In this document: positions 8,520 to 18,826 of the stretch, in pieces
Layout: the number at the start of each line of letters is the position of its first letter
Numbering within the stretch: the stretch's first letter is position 1
Origin: Actinomadura terrae
GTDB lineage: Bacteria > Actinomycetota > Actinomycetes > Streptosporangiales > Streptosporangiaceae
DNA: 64,000 bases
Direction of reading: 5' to 3'
Assembly (NCBI RefSeq): GCF_022751215.1
Contig: NZ_JAICDG010000001.1
Location: 1,674,001-1,738,000, forward strand
The notes under the pieces: model-generated
What the model was told of the DNA's origin: nothing
Database searches by the model: none
What the model saw: only the letters and a program-made list of their open reading frames with translations
Position numbers and translations under genes: made by a program

Positions 8520-10814
8520 GTGAGCAAGCGGCCGGGAGGTGGCACCGGCGGCCCTCCGCCCGGACGCCGGGGCGGCAACCCGCCCCGCCCGTCCGGCGGG
8601 CGCGCGGACGGCGGCGCCGGGCGGCCGGGCGGCAAGGGCGGCGCCTCCCGCCGTCCCGCCCGCACCGGCATCGTCCCCCCGCCGCGCAAGGGCGCAAAAC
8701 CCTCCAAACCCGCCCAGCCCTCCAAACCCGCCCAGCCCCCCAAGCCCGCGTCCCAGAACGCCCAGACCCCCAAGGACGCGAAGGACCCCAAGGAGGCCAA
8801 GCGGCCCAGGGAGCCCAAACCGGCCTCGGGCGGCGCGGCGCGGAAGGGGCGGGCCGCCAAGCCGAAGCCCGCCGCCGGCACGAGCACGACCGCGAAGCCG
8901 AGCGCGAAAGCGGGCGCCAAACCGGGTGCGAAACCGGCCAGCAAGGCGGGTGCGGGCCAGGCCAGGCCGCGTCCGAGCGGCGACGGTACGGCTCCGCCGC
9001 GCCGCGCCACCGGCTCGGGGTCGGGGCGGCGCCCGCCGCCGCGCCGTCCGATCGTGGGCGCGCCCTTTCGCCGCCGCGACCCGCTCAAGCGGCTCAACAT
9101 CGGCCTGCTGGTCGTCGCGTTCGTGTTGTCGCTGTTCGCCGGGAGGCTCGTCCAGCTCCAGACGATCGAGTCGGACCGCTACACCGAGAAGGCGATGCGG
9201 CAGCGGCTCCAGCGCATCGACCTGCCCGCCGTCCGCGGCGAGATCACCGACGCGCAGGGCAACGCGCTCGCGATGACGGTGGAGGCGCGCGCGATCTTCG
9301 CCGACCCGTTCGTGATCAAGCCGGAGCGGCGGCAGGCGATCGTGAGCGCGCTCGCCCCGACGCTCGGGCTGAACCCGGCGTCGGTGCTGAAGGCGATCAG
9401 CAAGCCGAACTCCCGGTTCGTGTACCTCGCGCACGGCGTCCGGCCCGACCAGGCGCGGCTGATCACGTCCTGGAAGTTCCTCGGTATCGGGACACTCCCG
9501 GAATATCGCCGCGAATACCCCAACAACTCGCTGGGCGCGAGCGTCATAGGGTTCGTGAACGGTGAGGGCGAGGGCGCCGCCGGGCTGGAGCACTCGATGA
9601 ACGGGGTGCTCGCCGGGCGGCCCGGCTGGCAGCGGGTGGAGATCAGCCCCGAGGGCCAGCACATCCCCATGGGCGAGGACCAGAAGCGTCCGTCGGTGCC
9701 CGGCCGGGGCGTCCGCCTCACGCTGATGCGCGACCTCCAGTTCGAGGCGCAGAAGGCGATCGAGAAGCAGGTCAAGGCCACCGGCGCGCGCGGCGGCACC
9801 GTCATCGTCATGGACCCGCGCGACGGGCGGCTGCTCGCGATGGCCTCGGCGCCCGGCTACGACCCGGGCGACTACGCCCGCTCGGCGCCCGGCCGGTGGG
9901 GGAGCCCGCTGGTGCAGGACGCCTACGAGCCCGGCAGCACCGGCAAGGTCGTCACCGCCGCCGCCGCGCTGGAGAAGGGCGGGGTCACGCCCGAGACGGT
10001 GTTCGACGTCCCCGACCGGATCCGCAAGTACGACACGACGTTCAGGGACTCGCACCCGCACCCGCCCGAGCGGCTCACGTTCGAGGGGGTGCTGGCCAAG
10101 TCCAGCAACGTCGGGACGATCCTGGCGAGCCAGAGCATCTCCCCGCAGCAGCTCTACCAGACGCTGCGCGACTTCGGGTTCGGCCAGAAGACCGGCCTGC
10201 CGCTGCCGGGCGAGACGCCCGGCATCCTCCAGCCGCCGTCCAAGTGGTCGGGCACCGACCGGTACCCGATCGCGTTCGGCCAGTCGATCTCGGTCAACGC
10301 CGTCCAGATGGCGAGCGTGTACGCGACCATCGCCAACGGCGGCGTCCGTGTCGCCCCCACGCTGGTCGAGGGCACCTTCGAGGGCACCGCCGGGGAGAGC
10401 GAGAAGTTCACCCCCGCCGCCCCGCCCGAGCGGCGGCAGGTGATCAGCGCCGACACCGCGCGGAAGATCAGCGACATGCTGGAGGGCGTCACCACCAACG
10501 AGGGCACCGCGCCGGGCGCGCAGATCCCCGGCTACCGTGTCGCGGGCAAGACCGGCACCGCCGAGATCCCGAACCCGCGCTGCCACTGCTACAAGGGCGG
10601 CGGGTACACCGCCTCGTTCGCGGGGTTCGCGCCCGCCGACGACCCGCGGCTCGTCGTGCAGGTGGTCCTGCGGGACCCCAAGCGGGGCAGCCACTATGGT
10701 GGCGTTGCGGCCGCGCCCGTCTTCAAGGACGTGATGACCTTCGCCCTGCAAACCCAGAAGATCCCGCCGACGGGCAGCAGGCCGCCGATCGCCAAGATCT
10801 ACGCCGGAGGCTGA
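8520..10814 (+). CDS. ftsI: Septal peptidoglycan transpeptidase PBP2b/FtsI
   Basis: A 764-residue class B penicillin-binding protein that crosslinks septal peptidoglycan in complex with FtsW. Residues 1-190 are a Lys/Pro/Ala/Gly-rich cytoplasmic region with KPAQPSKPAQ-type repeats. One membrane helix lies near 193-212. A PBP dimer region follows, then the transpeptidase domain with SxxK (S473-T-G-K), SxN (S528-S-N) and KTG (K677-T-G). All three catalytic motifs are intact. A cysteine pair CHC occurs just after KTG, which is unusual. The start is GTG at 8520 with GGAG 10 bases upstream. Typical septal PBPs are about 550-600 residues, and the extra length is the N-terminal tail. Confidence 0.95.
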   Translation: MSKRPGGGTGGPPPGRRGGNPPRPSGGRADGGAGRPGGKGGASRRPARTGIVPPPRKGAKPSKPAQPSKPAQPPKPASQNAQTPKDAKDPKEAKRPREPKPASGGAARKGRAAKPKPAAGTSTTAKPSAKAGAKPGAKPASKAGAGQARPRPSGDGTAPPRRATGSGSGRRPPPRRPIVGAPFRRRDPLKRLNIGLLVVAFVLSLFAGRLVQLQTIESDRYTEKAMRQRLQRIDLPAVRGEITDAQGNALAMTVEARAIFADPFVIKPERRQAIVSALAPTLGLNPASVLKAISKPNSRFVYLAHGVRPDQARLITSWKFLGIGTLPEYRREYPNNSLGASVIGFVNGEGEGAAGLEHSMNGVLAGRPGWQRVEISPEGQHIPMGEDQKRPSVPGRGVRLTLMRDLQFEAQKAIEKQVKATGARGGTVIVMDPRDGRLLAMASAPGYDPGDYARSAPGRWGSPLVQDAYEPGSTGKVVTAAAALEKGGVTPETVFDVPDRIRKYDTTFRDSHPHPPERLTFEGVLAKSSNVGTILASQSISPQQLYQTLRDFGFGQKTGLPLPGETPGILQPPSKWSGTDRYPIAFGQSISVNAVQMASVYATIANGGVRVAPTLVEGTFEGTAGESEKFTPAAPPERRQVISADTARKISDMLEGVTTNEGTAPGAQIPGYRVAGKTGTAEIPNPRCHCYKGGGYTASFAGFAPADDPRLVVQVVLRDPKRGSHYGGVAAAPVFKDVMTFALQTQKIPPTGSRPPIAKIYAGG

Positions 10815-10837
10815 GCCCAGCGAGTACCCTCCTCGCC

Positions 10838-12442
10838 GTGAGTTCACGTCCGGTGTCCCCGCATTCCCGTTCCGTACGCGACGAAAGAAACGCCATGCGC
10901 CCAACCACCAATCCGGCCCGTCCGCTGACCGGGCTCGCGGCGCTACTCGGCATCGAGCGGAGCGACTGGAGCGACATCTGGGCCGACGTCGTCGCGACGG
11001 GCATCACCCACGACTCGCGCGCGGTCCTGCCCGGCGACCTGTACGCCGCGCTGCCCGGGGCGCGCGCGCACGGCGCCCAGTTCTCCGCGCAGGCCGCCGA
11101 GGCGGGCGCCACCGCGATCCTCACCGACCCCGACGGCTACGACGAGGCGGTCGCGACGGGCCTGCCCGTGCTGGCCGTCGCGAACGTCCGCGCCCACCTC
11201 GGCGCCGCCGCCGCGTGGGTGTACGGGGAGCCCGCCCGCGACCTGCTGCTGATCGGCGTCACCGGGACGAGCGGCAAGACCACCACGGTCTTCCTGCTGG
11301 AGTCGGGCCTGCGCGCCGCCGGGATCGAGACCGGGCTGGTCGGCGGCGTGGAGATCAGGGTCGGCGACTCCCGGGTGCAGAGCGCGCTCACCACCCCCGA
11401 GGCCACCGACCTGCACGCGCTGTTCGCGACGATGCGGGAGCGGAGCGTCGGCGCCGCCGCGATGGAGGTCTCCAGCCACGCCCTCGCGCAGGGACGCGTC
11501 GGCGGCGCCTTCTACGACGTCGCCGTCTTCACCAACCTCTCCCAGGACCACCTCGACTTCCACCCCACGATGGAGGACTACTTCGCCGCCAAGGCGAAGC
11601 TGTTCACCCCCGAGTACTCGCGGGTCGGGGTCGTCAACCTCGACGACCACTACGGCCGGGTGCTGGTGGACTCCGCCCCCGTCCCGATCACGACGTTCTC
11701 GCCGACCGGCGACCCCGCGGCCGACTGGCGCGCCGAGGACGTGCGAATCGGCGCGGACGGCAGCGTCTTCCGCATCGTCGGGCCCGGCGGGATCGAGGCC
11801 GACGCCGCGGTCCAGCTCGCGGGGCCCTTCAACGTCGCCAACGCGCTCGCGGCGATCGTCGCGCTGGTGGAGGCGGGGATCGGGCTGCCCGCGGCGGTGC
11901 GGGGGGTCGGGTCGCTGCCCGGGGTCCCCGGCCGGCTGGAGCGGGTGGACGAGGGCCAGGAGTTCGTCGCGCTCGTCGACTACTCCCACAAGCCCGGCGC
12001 CGTCGAGGCCGTCCTCACCGCGTTGCGCCGCGTCACCGAGGGCGACCTCGTGGTCGTGCTCGGCTGCGGCGGCGACCGCGACCGCGGCAAGCGGCCGCTG
12101 ATGGGCGAGGCCGCCGCGCGGCTCGCCGACGCGGCCTACTTCACCAACGACAACCCGAGGTCGGAGGACCCGCTCGCGATCCTCGCCGCCATGGTCGAGG
12201 GCGGGCTGAAGGTGCCGGCCGCGCAGCGGGCCCACATCGTCGTCGAGCCCGACCGCGCCGCCGCCATCGAGTTGGCGATCGGCCGGGCCCGCCGGGGCGA
12301 CGTGCTGGTCGTCGCGGGCAAGGGCCACGAGCAGGGCCAGTACGCGGCGGGCGAGATGCATCCGTTCGACGACCGCGAGGTCGTCCGCGAGGCGCTGCGG
12401 CGGCGCGCCGAGGGAACCAGAGGGGACGGGACGCAGGCGTGA
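10838..12442 (+). CDS. murE: UDP-MurNAc-tripeptide synthetase MurE
   Basis: A 534-residue Mur ligase that adds the third residue to UDP-MurNAc-L-Ala-D-Glu. The ATP loop is GVTGTSGKTTT, and the metal/substrate motifs THDSR and TTPEATDLH are present. The specificity motif DNPR (in TNDNPRSEDP) predicts meso-diaminopimelate rather than lysine. The GTG at 10838 is preceded by TACCCT seven bases upstream, matching the leaderless promoter pattern seen elsewhere in the window. An ATG at 10894 (MRPTTNP) is the main alternative and has only a weak ribosome-binding site. The stop overlaps murF (GTGA). Confidence 0.93.
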   Translation: MSSRPVSPHSRSVRDERNAMRPTTNPARPLTGLAALLGIERSDWSDIWADVVATGITHDSRAVLPGDLYAALPGARAHGAQFSAQAAEAGATAILTDPDGYDEAVATGLPVLAVANVRAHLGAAAAWVYGEPARDLLLIGVTGTSGKTTTVFLLESGLRAAGIETGLVGGVEIRVGDSRVQSALTTPEATDLHALFATMRERSVGAAAMEVSSHALAQGRVGGAFYDVAVFTNLSQDHLDFHPTMEDYFAAKAKLFTPEYSRVGVVNLDDHYGRVLVDSAPVPITTFSPTGDPAADWRAEDVRIGADGSVFRIVGPGGIEADAAVQLAGPFNVANALAAIVALVEAGIGLPAAVRGVGSLPGVPGRLERVDEGQEFVALVDYSHKPGAVEAVLTALRRVTEGDLVVVLGCGGDRDRGKRPLMGEAAARLADAAYFTNDNPRSEDPLAILAAMVEGGLKVPAAQRAHIVVEPDRAAAIELAIGRARRGDVLVVAGKGHEQGQYAAGEMHPFDDREVVREALRRRAEGTRGDGTQA

Positions 12443-13848
12443 TCCCACTTCCGCTGCCGACGATCGCGGAGATCACGGGAGGCGCCCTCCACGGCCCCCC
12501 GGACGCCGTGGCGAGCGATCCGGTCGTGAGCGGCCCGGTGGTCATCGACTCCCGCGAGGTCGTGCCCGGGGCGCTGTTCGCGGCGTTCCGGGGCGAGCGC
12601 GCGGACGGGCACGCGTTCGCGCCCGCCGCGCTCGCCGCCGGCGCCGCCGGGGTGCTCGCGGAGCGTCCGGTCGAGGGCCCGACCGTGGTGGTCGACGACG
12701 TCCAGCAGGCGCTCGGACGGCTCGCCCGCGGCGTCCTGGACCGCCTCTCCGGCGTGACGGTGATCGCCGTCACCGGCTCGGCGGGCAAGACCTCCACCAA
12801 GGACCTGATCGCGCAGGTCGTGTCGCGCGCGGGCCCGACCGTGTGGCCGCCCGGGTCGTTCAACAACGAGATCGGGCTGCCGCTGACCGTGCTGCGCGCC
12901 GGCGCGGAGACCCGCTACCTGGTGCTGGAGATGGGCGCGCGCGGCATCGGCCACATCGCCTACCTCACCGGGATCGCTCGTCCGAGCGTCGGCGTCGTGC
13001 TGAACGTCGGCACCGCGCACGTCGGGGAGTTCGGCGGCCGGGAGAACATCGCCGTCGCCAAGGGCGAGATCGTCGAGGCCGTGCCGGCGGGCGGCACCGC
13101 CGTCCTCAACGCCGACGACCCGCTGGTGGCCGCGATGGCGTCCCGGACGCGGGCCGAGGTCGTCACGTTCGGGCGCTCGCCCGGCGCGACCGTCCGCGCC
13201 GCCGACGAGACCCTCGACGAGCGGGGCCGCGCCCGGTTCACGCTGGTCACGCCCGAGGGCGCGGCGCCGGTCGCGCTGCGCCTGTACGGGGCGCACGCCG
13301 TCGCGAACGCGCTCGCCGCGGCCGCCGCCGCCCGCGCGGCGGGCCTGCCGCCGGACGAGATCGCCGCGGCGCTGTCGGAGGCCGGGCCCGCCAGCCGCTG
13401 GCGGATGGAGGTCGCCGACACCGGCGACGGCGTGACCGTGGTCAACGACGCCTACAACGCCAACCCCGACTCGACCCGCGCCGCGATCGACACGACCCGC
13501 CACCTCGCCCGCGACCGGCGGGCGTTCGCGGTGCTCGGCGAGATGGCCGAACTGGGCGCCGCGTCCGCGGCGGAACATGCCAAGATCGGACAGCATGTCG
13601 CGCGCAGCGGGTTCGCCGGCCTCGTGGTCGTCGGCCCGAACGCGGCGGCGATGGCCGAGGGGGCCGGGCAGGTGGCCTCATGGACGGGAGAGTGCGTACA
13701 GGTGGATGACGTCGGCGCGGCCGTGACCGCGCTCAGCGAGCGGCTCAGGCCGCGAGACGTCGTGCTGGTGAAGGGCTCCCGCGTCGCCGGGATGGAACGG
13801 GTGGCCGAGGCGATCCTCGCCGGCCGCGCCGGGGAGGCCGCCCGATGA
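12439..13848 (+). CDS. murF: UDP-MurNAc-tripeptide-D-Ala-D-Ala ligase MurF
   Basis: A 469-residue Mur ligase that adds D-Ala-D-Ala to the UDP-MurNAc tripeptide. It shows the N-terminal uridine-binding region ([17 protein letters not shown]), the P-loop [26 protein letters not shown], and the C-terminal [10 protein letters not shown], all typical of MurF. The start is GTG at 12439 overlapping the murE stop. The stop overlaps the mraY ATG. Length is normal. No ddl gene is present in this cluster, so D-Ala-D-Ala must be made elsewhere. Confidence 0.95.
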   Translation: MIPLPLPTIAEITGGALHGPPDAVASDPVVSGPVVIDSREVVPGALFAAFRGERADGHAFAPAALAAGAAGVLAERPVEGPTVVVDDVQQALGRLARGVLDRLSGVTVIAVTGSAGKTSTKDLIAQVVSRAGPTVWPPGSFNNEIGLPLTVLRAGAETRYLVLEMGARGIGHIAYLTGIARPSVGVVLNVGTAHVGEFGGRENIAVAKGEIVEAVPAGGTAVLNADDPLVAAMASRTRAEVVTFGRSPGATVRAADETLDERGRARFTLVTPEGAAPVALRLYGAHAVANALAAAAAARAAGLPPDEIAAALSEAGPASRWRMEVADTGDGVTVVNDAYNANPDSTRAAIDTTRHLARDRRAFAVLGEMAELGAASAAEHAKIGQHVARSGFAGLVVVGPNAAAMAEGAGQVASWTGECVQVDDVGAAVTALSERLRPRDVVLVKGSRVAGMERVAEAILAGRAGEAAR

Positions 13849-14903
13849 CCAACATCATCCTCGCCGCGGGGGTGGCGCTGGTCTTCGTGATGGTCGGCAC
13901 TCCGGTGTGGATCCGGATCGTCAACCGGCTGGGATACGGCCAGATGATCCGGGACGAGGGCCCCGAGGCGCACCTCACCAAGCGCGGCACCCCCACGATG
14001 GGCGGGACGGTCTTCATCGTCGGCTCGCTCGTCGGCTACGCCGCCGCGCACCTGTTCACCGGCAACGCGCCGACGATCTCCGGTGTGCTGGTGCTGTTCC
14101 TGATGACCGGCCTCGGGCTGGTCGGGTTCGTGGACGACTACATCAAGGTCTTCAAGCAGCGCAGCCTCGGCCTGCGCAGCGGCGCCAAGATGATCGGCAT
14201 CATCCTGGTCGGCGTGGTGTTCGCGATCGCGTCGCTGAACTTCCCCAACGGGTACGACATCACCCCCGCCGACCCCCACCTGTCGTTCCTGCGCGACTTC
14301 GGCCCCTCGATCGGCCCGTACCTGTTCGTGGTGTGGGCGCTGCTGCTGATCGCGGCCATGTCCAACGGCGTGAACCTGACCGACGGGCTGGACGGCCTCG
14401 CGGCGGGCCCGGCGGGCATGGTGCTGGCCGCCTACGTGATCATCGGGAACTGGCAGCTGCGCAACAGCTGCGACTTCGCGCTCGCCCCCAACTGCTACAG
14501 CGTCCGTGACCCGCTCGACCTCGCGGTCGTCGCGGCGGCCGTGCTCGGCGGCGTGTTCGGCTTCCTGTGGTGGAACGCCCCGCCCGCCAAGATCTTCATG
14601 GGCGACACCGGCTCGCTGGCCCTCGGCGGCGTGCTGGTCGGCCTCGCGATCCTCACCCGCACCCAGTTCCTGCTCGCGATCCTCTGCGGGCTGATCGTGA
14701 TGATCACCCTGTCGGTGATGATCCAGGTCGGCGGGTTCAAGCTGACCGGCAAGCGCGTGTTCAAGATGGCGCCGCTCCAGCACCACTTCGAGCTGTCGGG
14801 CTGGGCCGAGACCACGATCGTCGTGCGGTTCTGGCTGATGTCGGCGCTGTTCGTCGCGATCGGCATCGGCCTGTTCTACCTGGAATGGATGCCGAAGAAA
14901 TGA
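13845..14903 (+). CDS. mraY: Phospho-MurNAc-pentapeptide translocase MraY
   Basis: A 352-residue polytopic membrane enzyme that transfers phospho-MurNAc-pentapeptide to undecaprenyl phosphate, forming lipid I. About ten hydrophobic helices are visible. Hallmark cytoplasmic motifs are [13 protein letters not shown], the aspartate pair in [30 protein letters not shown], and [14 protein letters not shown]. The end (FYLEWMPKK) overlaps the murD ATG. Everything is consistent with a functional enzyme. Confidence 0.96.
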   Translation: MTNIILAAGVALVFVMVGTPVWIRIVNRLGYGQMIRDEGPEAHLTKRGTPTMGGTVFIVGSLVGYAAAHLFTGNAPTISGVLVLFLMTGLGLVGFVDDYIKVFKQRSLGLRSGAKMIGIILVGVVFAIASLNFPNGYDITPADPHLSFLRDFGPSIGPYLFVVWALLLIAAMSNGVNLTDGLDGLAAGPAGMVLAAYVIIGNWQLRNSCDFALAPNCYSVRDPLDLAVVAAAVLGGVFGFLWWNAPPAKIFMGDTGSLALGGVLVGLAILTRTQFLLAILCGLIVMITLSVMIQVGGFKLTGKRVFKMAPLQHHFELSGWAETTIVVRFWLMSALFVAIGIGLFYLEWMPKK

Positions 14904-16303
14904 CCACCCGCCCCTGGGAGGGCCTCGACGTCGTCGTCGCCGGCCTCGGCGTGTCGGGCCGCGCCGCCGCCCGCGCGCTCGCGGCCCGCGGCGCCCGCGT
15001 CACCGCCGTGGAGGCCCGCGACGACGACGAGCGCCGCCGCGCCGCGGCCGAGCTGGCCGAGCGCGGCGTGGCCGTCCGGCTCGGCGACGGGGAGACGCTC
15101 CCAGCGGGCGCCGACCTGGTCGTCACCTCGCCCGGATGGCGGCCGGACGCGCCGCTGCCCGCCGCGGCCGCCGCCGCGGGCGTGGAGATCATCGGCGAGG
15201 TCGAGCTGGCCTGGCGGCTGCGTCCCGCCGAGGGCGCGGCGCCGTGGCTCGCCGTCACCGGCACCGACGGCAAGACCACGGTCGTGCGGATGCTCGCGTG
15301 CATGCTCACCGCCGGGGGCCACGACGCGCTCGCGGTTGGCAACGTCGGGACGCCGATCGTCGAGGCCGTCGACCAGCCGCACGACGTGCTGGCCGTCGAG
15401 CTGTCGAGCTACCAGCTGCACTGGTCCAGCTCGGTCGCCCCCTACGCGGCGACCGTGCTGAACATCGCGCCCGACCACCTCGACTGGCACGGCACGATGG
15501 ACGCCTACGTCGCCGCCAAGGCGAAGATCTTCGCGCCCGGCACGGTCGCGGTGCACAACGCCGACGACCCGGTCTCCACCTCCCTCGCGGCGGGCGCCGA
15601 GCGCCGTGCGGGCTTCACGTTGCAGGTGCCCCGGCCGGGGGAACTGGGCGTCGTGGAGGAGCTGCTCGTCGACCGGGCCTTCACCGCCGACCCGCAGCGG
15701 GAGGCGGCCGAGCTGGCCGCGCTCGCCGACGTCCGGCCCTTCGCGCCGCACAACGTCGCGAACGCGCTCGCGGCGGCGGGCCTGGCCCGCGCGTTCGGGG
15801 TGCCGCCCGAGGCCGTCCGGGACGGGCTGCGCGCGTTCGTGCCCGACCCGCACCGCATCCAGCACGTCGCCGACGTCACCGGCGTCGCCTACGTCAACGA
15901 CTCCAAGGCGACGCAGCCGCACGCCGCCGCCGCCTCGCTCGCCGCCTACGAGCCCGTCGTGTGGATCGCGGGCGGTCTGCTCAAGGGCCTGGACGTCGAC
16001 GACCTCGTCCGCGACTGCGCGCCGCGGCTGCGCGGCGTCGTGCTGATGGGCCGCGACCGGCACCGGCTCGCGGAGGCGCTCGCGCGACACGCCCCGGATG
16101 TCCCGGTCGTGGACGTCGCCGACACCGACACTGGGGCCATGGACCGCGTCGTCACCGAGGCCGCCGGGCTCGCCCGTCCCGGCGACACCGTACTGCTCGC
16201 CCCCGTCGGGGCCTCCTTCGACATGTTCGCGAACTACCCGGCCCGCGGGGACGCCTTCATCGCCGCCGTCGAGCGGCTCGCCGGGACCGCGCGGCGGCGA
16301 TGA
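14900..16303 (+). CDS. murD: UDP-MurNAc-L-Ala:D-glutamate ligase MurD
   Basis: A 467-residue Mur ligase that adds D-glutamate to UDP-MurNAc-L-Ala. An N-terminal Rossmann-like domain ([17 protein letters not shown]) is followed by the ATP-binding motif [15 protein letters not shown], the [12 protein letters not shown] motif, and the ligase C-terminal domain with [10 protein letters not shown]. The ATG at 14900 overlaps the mraY stop and the stop overlaps ftsW (ATGA). Length and motifs are standard. Confidence 0.95.
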   Translation: MTTRPWEGLDVVVAGLGVSGRAAARALAARGARVTAVEARDDDERRRAAAELAERGVAVRLGDGETLPAGADLVVTSPGWRPDAPLPAAAAAAGVEIIGEVELAWRLRPAEGAAPWLAVTGTDGKTTVVRMLACMLTAGGHDALAVGNVGTPIVEAVDQPHDVLAVELSSYQLHWSSSVAPYAATVLNIAPDHLDWHGTMDAYVAAKAKIFAPGTVAVHNADDPVSTSLAAGAERRAGFTLQVPRPGELGVVEELLVDRAFTADPQREAAELAALADVRPFAPHNVANALAAAGLARAFGVPPEAVRDGLRAFVPDPHRIQHVADVTGVAYVNDSKATQPHAAAASLAAYEPVVWIAGGLLKGLDVDDLVRDCAPRLRGVVLMGRDRHRLAEALARHAPDVPVVDVADTDTGAMDRVVTEAAGLARPGDTVLLAPVGASFDMFANYPARGDAFIAAVERLAGTARRR

Positions 16304-17556
16304 CCGCCGCGACCGCGCAGGAGGAGGACGGCCGGCGCGCCGGCCCGCGCGAGCAGGTCGCCGCCGCCGTCGGGCTGCTCGACCGCCCCCTCACCTCCTA
16401 CTACCTGGTGCTCGGCTGCTCGGTGATGCTGCTGGCGCTCGGCCTGACCATGGTGCTGTCGGCCTCCAGCGTCAAGCAGCTCCAGGAGACCGGCTCGGCC
16501 TACACCCTGTTCCAGAAGCAGGCGATCTGGATGGCGATCGGGCTGCCCGGCATGTGGCTGGCCTCCCGGCTGCCCGTCCGGACGTTCCGCGCGCTCGCCT
16601 ACCCGCTGCTGCTGCTGTCGATCGTCGCGCTGGCGCTGGTGCTGATCCCCGGGCTCGGCCGCAGCGCGGGCGGCGCGACCCGCTGGATCAGCTTCGGGCC
16701 GATCCAGATCCAGCCGTCCGAGCCCGCCAAGCTCGGCCTCGTGCTGTGGGGCGCCGACCTGCTGGCCCGCAAGGAGCGGCTCGGCCAGCTCACCGAGTGG
16801 CGGCCGCTGCTCGTCCCGCTGCTGCCCGGCGCCGGGATGCTGGTGCTGCTGGTCATGCTCGGCAACGACCTCGGCACGACGCTCGTGCTGCTGACGATCT
16901 TCCTGGCGCTGCTGTGGGTCGTCGGCGCGCCCGGACGGCTGTTCCTCGGCATCGCCGGGCTCGTGTGCCTGCTGGTGTCGATCCTCATCGTCGTCGAGCC
17001 GTACCGGATGCAGCGGCTCACCGGCTTCCTCGACCCCGCCGGCAACCAGCTCACCAGCAACTACCAGGGCACCCAGGGGCTGTTCGCGGTCGCCTCCGGC
17101 GGCTTCTTCGGCACCGGCCTCGGGGAGGGGCGCGCCAAGTGGGACTACCTGCCGCACGCCGAGACCGACTTCATCTTCGCGATCGTGGCGGAGGAGTTCG
17201 GGCTCGTCGGCACCCTCGTCGTCCTCGGCCTGTTCGGGCTGCTGTCCTACGCCGGGCTCCGGATCGCCCGCCGGGTGAAGGACCCCTTCACCCGGCTCGC
17301 CGCCGCCGGCGCGACGGCCTGGCTGGTCGTGCAGGCCATCGTCAACATCGGCGCGGTCATCGGGGTCCTGCCGATCACCGGCATCCCGTTGCCGCTCGTG
17401 TCCTACGGCGGATCGGCGCTCATCCCGACGCTGCTGGCGCTCGGGATGCTGCTCGCCTTCGCCAAACGCGAGCCCGGAGCCAGGCAGGCACTCTCCGCAC
17501 GGGGCCCCGGACCGGTCGTGAGGGCTCTAAGCTGGCTGGGCCTGGCACGGCGTTGA
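16300..17556 (+). CDS. ftsW: SEDS peptidoglycan glycosyltransferase FtsW
   Basis: A 418-residue SEDS-family polytopic membrane protein that polymerises lipid II at the septum with FtsI. About ten membrane helices are visible. The signature region includes WISFGPIQIQPSEPAKL, the catalytic-aspartate motif HAETDFIFAIVAEEFG, and the C-terminal TGIPLPLVSYGGSAL. A roughly 35-residue cytoplasmic N-terminus precedes the first helix. It is co-transcribed with the mur genes and directly overlaps murD. The FtsI partner lies 5 kb upstream in the same cluster. Confidence 0.95.
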   Translation: MTAATAQEEDGRRAGPREQVAAAVGLLDRPLTSYYLVLGCSVMLLALGLTMVLSASSVKQLQETGSAYTLFQKQAIWMAIGLPGMWLASRLPVRTFRALAYPLLLLSIVALALVLIPGLGRSAGGATRWISFGPIQIQPSEPAKLGLVLWGADLLARKERLGQLTEWRPLLVPLLPGAGMLVLLVMLGNDLGTTLVLLTIFLALLWVVGAPGRLFLGIAGLVCLLVSILIVVEPYRMQRLTGFLDPAGNQLTSNYQGTQGLFAVASGGFFGTGLGEGRAKWDYLPHAETDFIFAIVAEEFGLVGTLVVLGLFGLLSYAGLRIARRVKDPFTRLAAAGATAWLVVQAIVNIGAVIGVLPITGIPLPLVSYGGSALIPTLLALGMLLAFAKREPGARQALSARGPGPVVRALSWLGLARR

Positions 17557-17650
17557 GACCCCTCCGGGGTGCCGACGGATCCGGTGCCCGCGCAAGCCGT
17601 CCCGCGCGCCGCGGGGCGCGGCACCCGAGAAGACGAGCATCCGAGACGAG

Positions 17651-17721
17651 CACGCCGAGTCGAACACGTTGAGCCGGAACACGCCGAGTGGAACACACCG
17701 AGTCGAACACGCTGAGGAGTT
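17651..17721 (+). repeat. Five-unit 14-bp tandem repeat before murG
   Basis: Five imperfect 14-15 bp units follow one another at 17651, 17665, 17680, 17694 and 17708, with the consensus CACGCCGAGTCGAA. The last unit contains the GAGGAG sequence that probably serves as the murG ribosome-binding site. The surrounding ftsW-murG gap (175 bp) is otherwise plain. Confidence 0.8.
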
Positions 17722-17731
17722 GTCAACGAGC

Positions 17732-18826
17732 ATGAGGGTTGTCCTGGCCGGCGGCGGCACCGCCGGACACATCGAGCCCGCGCTGGCCCTGGCCGACGCG
17801 CTGCGCCGCAACGACCCGAACGTCGGGATCACCTGCCTCGGGACCGAGCGGGGCCTGGAGACCCGGCTCGTCCCGCAGCGGGGCTACGAGCTCGCCCTGA
17901 TCCCCCCGGTGCCGCTGCCGCGCACGCTGACCCCGCAGCTGCTGTCGGTCCCGGGACGGCTGCGCGGCGCCATCAACGCGGCCGCCTCCGTCCTCGACCA
18001 GGCGCAGGCCGACGTCCTGGTCGGCTTCGGCGGCTACGTCGCCACCCCCGGCTACCTGGCCGCCCGCAAGCGCAAGGTGCCGATCATCGTGCACGAGGCC
18101 AACCCCAAGCCCGGCCTCGCCAACAAGCTCGGCGCCCGCTTCACCGACCACGTCGCCGTCTCGCACTCCGACTCCACGCTGCCGAACGCGACGTTCGTCG
18201 GGATCCCGCTGCGCCGCGAGATCGCCGCGCTCGACCGGCTCGCGATGGGCGACAAGGCCCGGTCCTACTTCGGCCTGCTGCCCGACCTGCCCACGCTGCT
18301 GATCTTCGGCGGCTCGCAGGGCGCCCGGTCGCTCAACCAGGCCGCGGTGGCCGCCGCGCCCTACTTCCGGCAGGCGGGCATCCAGGTCCTGCACATCGTC
18401 GGGCCGAAGAACACCGAGGAGCCCGAGCCCTCGTCCGGCGGCCCCCAGTACGTCACGATCCCCTACTGCGACCGGATGGACCTCGCCTACGCCGCCGCCG
18501 ACATGGCGATGTGCCGGGCCGGGGCGATGACGTGCGCGGAGCTGACGGCGGTCGGGCTGCCGGCGGTGTACGTGCCGCTGCCCATCGGCAACGGTGAGCA
18601 GAAGCTCAACGCCGAGCCGATCGTCGCCGCGGGCGGCGGGATGCTGGTCGACAACGCCGAGCTGTCGCCCGACTGGATCGCGCACAACCTGCTGCCCGTG
18701 CTCGCCGACCCGGGCCGGGTCGCGCACATGTCCGAGCAGGCCGGGCGGATGGGCCGGCGGGACGCCGACGTCGCGCTCGCGCGGATGGTGTACGCCGTGG
18801 TCGGCGCGGCGGGCGCCGCCCGATGA
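17732..18826 (+). CDS. murG: Lipid II synthase MurG
   Basis: A 364-residue GT28 glycosyltransferase that adds GlcNAc to lipid I, producing lipid II on the inner membrane face. It begins MRVVLAGGGTAGHIEPAL, the donor-fold glycine-rich motif. Downstream are FGGYVATPGYLAA and the C-terminal IFGGSQGARSLNQ and CRAGAMTCAELTAVGLPAVYVPLP motifs that bind UDP-GlcNAc. The ATG at 17732 matches the family start. GAGGAG lies 12 bases upstream, a little far. The stop overlaps murC (ATGA). Confidence 0.95.
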   Translation: MRVVLAGGGTAGHIEPALALADALRRNDPNVGITCLGTERGLETRLVPQRGYELALIPPVPLPRTLTPQLLSVPGRLRGAINAAASVLDQAQADVLVGFGGYVATPGYLAARKRKVPIIVHEANPKPGLANKLGARFTDHVAVSHSDSTLPNATFVGIPLRREIAALDRLAMGDKARSYFGLLPDLPTLLIFGGSQGARSLNQAAVAAAPYFRQAGIQVLHIVGPKNTEEPEPSSGGPQYVTIPYCDRMDLAYAAADMAMCRAGAMTCAELTAVGLPAVYVPLPIGNGEQKLNAEPIVAAGGGMLVDNAELSPDWIAHNLLPVLADPGRVAHMSEQAGRMGRRDADVALARMVYAVVGAAGAAR

